Source: Pseudosulfitobacter koreensis (lineage in GTDB: Bacteria; Pseudomonadota; Alphaproteobacteria; Rhodobacterales; Rhodobacteraceae). From it: a stretch of DNA of 64,000 nt. A model generated the notes under the pieces. It was not told the DNA's origin and searched no databases. It saw only the letters and a list, made by a program, of their open reading frames with translations. The stretch covers positions 310,001-374,000 of the forward strand of contig NZ_JANKJG010000002.1 in NCBI RefSeq assembly GCF_024733015.1, given 5' to 3'. This document shows, piece after piece, positions 61,999-64,000 of this stretch. The first letter of the stretch is position 1. Each line of letters opens with the position of its first letter. Both the position numbers and the translations under genes were made by a program.

Positions 61999-63117
61999 TC
62001 AGGCAGCCAGTGCGCGGCCAAGCGCCAGGATCATGTCGACTGCCCCCGACAACTCGTGTTCTGTCAGGTACTCTTCGGGGCGGTGGGCGCGGGCAATGTC
62101 GCCGGGGCCGCAGATGATCGACGGCACGCCCGCCTGCTGGAACAACCCGGCCTCGGTGCCAAAGCTGACAGCGCCCAGGGGTTCTTGCCCTGTGATGCCC
62201 GCCACCAACGTCGCAAGCGGATGGTCCGCATCCAGCGCAAGCGCAGGGTATGTCGACATCCATTCGGCCCGCACGCCTTCGCCCAACGCCTCCAGAACAG
62301 GGGCAAGCAGGCTCTGCGGATCGACACCCGCGATGGCGCGCGCTTCGATCTCGGCCTGCGCCGCCTCGGGGATGATGTTGATCGCCTGCCCGCCCTTTAT
62401 TGTCCCGATCTGCAGGCTGGAATAGGGCGGCGCAAAGCGCGGGTCTTGCGGGCCTGCCTGCAACGCCCTGGCCTGCGTGGTGGCCGCCGTCAGCGCGGGC
62501 AACAGCGCATGGATCGCATTTGCCCCCAGATCGGGCCGCGAACTGTGGCCCGCACGCCCCTCGGCCAGCAGCCGCAGCGCGGCCTTGCCCTTGTGCGCCA
62601 GCACCGGCACCAGACCTGTCGGTTCGCCCACGATACACCCCAGTGGTGCTGCACACAGATCGGGCAGCGCCGACAGCATGTGCGGCACGCCTTTGCATCC
62701 GGCCTCTTCGTCATAGGACAGGGCGATGTGCACCGGCGCGGGCAGGTCCATCTGCTTCAATGCGGGAACCGCCGCGAGGGCTGCCGCGACAAACCCCTTC
62801 ATGTCGCAGCATCCCCGCCCGATCAGCCGACCGTCCTCCCGCCGCATGGTGAACGGGTCGGCTTTCCACTCAGGCTCCTGCGCGGGCACGACATCGACAT
62901 GACCCGACAGGACATAGCCGGGGACCGAAGGATCACCGATGGTCGCAAACAGATTGTATCGGTCGCCCTCCGGCCCTTTGAGCAGGGAACAAGGCACGTC
63001 ATGCGCCGACAGATAGGCCACGACGAAGTCCATCAGCGCGCCGTTCGGGGTGCCGACGACGCTGGGGAAACCGACAAGACGCTCAAGAAGATCGACGGGG
63101 GAAAGCTGCAGTGTCAC
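61999..63117 (-). CDS. M20 deacylase, acetylornithine deacetylase-like (ArgE)
   Basis: A 372-residue M20 metallopeptidase. Zinc ligands are visible in LSGHVDVVPA (His, Asp), GRGCCDMKGF (bridging Asp) and DEEAGCKG (Glu-Glu). The last His is near GTEAGLFQQAG onwards. It removes an N-acyl group from an amino acid such as acetylornithine. The start is GTG at 63117, directly 9 bases after the cupin stop. In this catabolic neighbourhood it more likely deacylates an imported N-acyl amino acid than serving arginine biosynthesis. Confidence 0.9.
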   Translation of the reverse strand: MTLQLSPVDLLERLVGFPSVVGTPNGALMDFVVAYLSAHDVPCSLLKGPEGDRYNLFATIGDPSVPGYVLSGHVDVVPAQEPEWKADPFTMRREDGRLIGRGCCDMKGFVAAALAAVPALKQMDLPAPVHIALSYDEEAGCKGVPHMLSALPDLCAAPLGCIVGEPTGLVPVLAHKGKAALRLLAEGRAGHSSRPDLGANAIHALLPALTAATTQARALQAGPQDPRFAPPYSSLQIGTIKGGQAINIIPEAAQAEIEARAIAGVDPQSLLAPVLEALGEGVRAEWMSTYPALALDADHPLATLVAGITGQEPLGAVSFGTEAGLFQQAGVPSIICGPGDIARAHRPEEYLTEHELSGAVDMILALGRALAA

Positions 63118-63126
63118 GGGCGCAGC

Positions 63127-63495
63127 TCAGGACGCGATGACATAGATCTTGCGCACGGTCTCGATGGTTTTCCATTTCCCGACAAACCCCGGCTTCATGA
63201 CAAAGCTGTCGCCTGCGCCAAAGGCAAATGTATCGCCACCCTCCTCGATGATTTCGACACGGCCCGACAGGATGTGGCAGAATTCGAAGGTGTCGCCCTT
63301 GATCGAAATTGTGGTTCCGGGGGTTGCCTCCCAGACGCCGGTGCGCACCTTGCCCCATTGGGCGGCTTCGGCCAGGGCCGTGTCCAATTCCCATGTCTGG
63401 AACGAAGGCGACCCTTCAATCAGGCGCTCGGGTGCGGCAGTATCGCGGCGCGGGGCAAAATCGGGGGCGCTGTCGATGGCAACGATATGGGACAT
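63127..63495 (-). CDS. Small cupin-domain protein (DUF861-type)
   Basis: A 122-residue single-cupin protein. The strands TISIKGDTFEFCHILSGRVEIIEEGG and FVMKPGFVGKWKTIETVRKIYVI fit the DUF861/EutQ-like cupin_3 family (C-terminal 'W.t.e..rK.Yvi'). Members can bind metal and act on small amines or ureides, but most are uncharacterised. It is the first gene of the deacylase/aminotransferase operon, divergent from the HAD gene at the window edge. Metal ligands are not clear. Confidence 0.85.
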   Translation of the reverse strand: MSHIVAIDSAPDFAPRRDTAAPERLIEGSPSFQTWELDTALAEAAQWGKVRTGVWEATPGTTISIKGDTFEFCHILSGRVEIIEEGGDTFAFGAGDSFVMKPGFVGKWKTIETVRKIYVIAS

Positions 63496-63717
63496 GGGTC
63501 AGGCTTTCTTATAGGGCGCGAAAACGCGCGTTTGGATGTGTTGCAGACACTGTGCCCGCAACGCTGCCACCATCGTGACCAAAGATGCGCGCCCGGCGGC
63601 AGGACCTGCCGCAACTCCCGTGACTTTCGATATTTCGTGCTTTGAAAAACCCAAACGCGGCAAGCGCTGTGGTGTTATGCGGGTGAGGATGGACCGAACC
63701 CAAGTCCGGAGACCAAA

Positions 63718-64000
63718 ATGACTTTTCGCCCCAAATTCATCACCTTTGACTGCCACGGCACCATGATTTTCTTTGACATGGCCGGCGCTGCGCGCGCGCA
63801 TTATGCCGAACTGCTGTCGCCGGAAAAGATGGAGAAGTTCATCGCCGATTTCTCGGCCTACCGGCTGGATGAAGTGCTGGGCGCGTGGAAGCCCTATGCC
63901 GAAATCGTCCACAATGCGCTGGAGCGGACCTGCAAACGCAATGACGTGACCTTTGACCCTGCGGTTGCTGCCGAAATCTACACGCGCGTTCCAACCTGGG
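63718..64000 (+). CDS. Partial HAD-family hydrolase, haloacid dehalogenase type II-like
   Basis: Reads from an ATG preceded by GGAGACC and runs out of the window after 94 codons. MTFRPKFITFDCHGTMIFFD contains the HAD nucleophile motif (Asp11 in DCHGT), and the rest (AHYAELLSPEKMEKFIADFSAYRLDEVLG...) is the helical cap as in type II haloacid dehalogenases. It is the second gene of this type in the region; the other is at 57717. It is divergent from the cupin gene across a 220-base promoter gap. Confidence 0.85.
   Translation, partial: MTFRPKFITFDCHGTMIFFDMAGAARAHYAELLSPEKMEKFIADFSAYRLDEVLGAWKPYAEIVHNALERTCKRNDVTFDPAVAAEIYTRVPTW

Noticed and set aside
61999-63117. Biosynthetic argE
   Set aside because: No other arginine biosynthesis gene is near, and alphaproteobacteria commonly use ArgJ; the operon context is catabolic.
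51943-63495. Ectoine degradation (doe) locus
   Set aside because: Lrp regulator, ArgE-like deacylase and class III aminotransferase recall doe genes, but the ectoine hydrolase DoeA and a DoeC-type dehydrogenase are missing and the transporter is a family-5 ABC rather than UehABC.

Overview
The window looks like a chromosomal segment of a marine alphaproteobacterium of the order Rhodobacterales (Roseobacter/Rhodobacter group). The DNA is GC-rich with strong GC-third-position codon bias. It carries a polyol operon of the Rhodobacter smoEFGK-smoS-mtlK type, TRAP transporters, a hemP/hmuSTUV haem-uptake block with its own ExbB/ExbD/TonB, and a dense set of amino-acid catabolic genes. About 50 genes are supported, mostly in tight operons with 1-8 base overlaps. 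I see no rRNA, tRNA, CRISPR array, IS element or phage gene.

Region by region. 1-306 is AT-richer and holds the end-clipped remains of a SMI1/KNR4-like gene. 0.4-2.8 kb (minus) is a three-gene operon of a dienoyl-CoA-isomerase-like crotonase, an iron alcohol dehydrogenase and a hotdog thioesterase. 3.1-10.6 kb (plus) is a LacI regulator followed by a polyol ABC transporter, sorbitol dehydrogenase and mannitol dehydrogenase, with matching TTTAC...GTAAA palindromes. 10.6-20.5 kb is haem iron acquisition: hemP plus a Cys-rich neighbour, TonB/ExbD/ExbD/ExbB, a secreted protein, and an outer-membrane receptor (minus), divergent from hmuSTUV (plus). 20.6-23.1 kb is a bd-type (cyanide-insensitive) quinol oxidase with a 33-residue third subunit. 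23.3-26.4 kb is a TRAP transporter whose P gene converges on the QM genes. 26.9-29.6 kb holds a GH16 glycanase with an unusual N-terminal region and a PQQ-type sugar dehydrogenase. 29.7-34.7 kb is an RND efflux pair with a divergent TetR gene and a perfect 15-bp operator. 34.9-37.5 kb resembles the mhqD/mhqO quinone-detoxification pair under a LysR gene. 37.7 kb is a SOUL lipoprotein.

38.4-50.5 kb is the most interesting part. It holds hydantoinase/oxoprolinase subunits A and B, two subunits of an HcnABC/D-hydroxyproline-dehydrogenase-like flavo-iron-sulfur enzyme, two aldehyde dehydrogenases (one like succinate-semialdehyde dehydrogenase), and a tartrate/D-malate dehydrogenase homologue. The missing third (DAO) subunit is encoded divergently on the other side of a LysR gene. 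Two near-identical LysR-type palindromes lie in front of the two transcription units, suggesting one regulon. The set resembles the gene content reported for N-methylpyrrolidone/lactam breakdown, so I propose a lactam or N-methyl-lactam (or cyclic amide) catabolic pathway feeding succinate.

50.5-64 kb is a second amino-compound block: a DAO flavoenzyme, an Lrp regulator, a peptide/opine-type ABC transporter, two HAD dehalogenase-family proteins, a hydroxyacid dehydrogenase, a class III aminotransferase, a GNAT acetyltransferase, an ArgE-like deacylase and a cupin. Together they suggest import and oxidation of an N-acylated or secondary-amine amino acid. The substrate is not evident from sequence.
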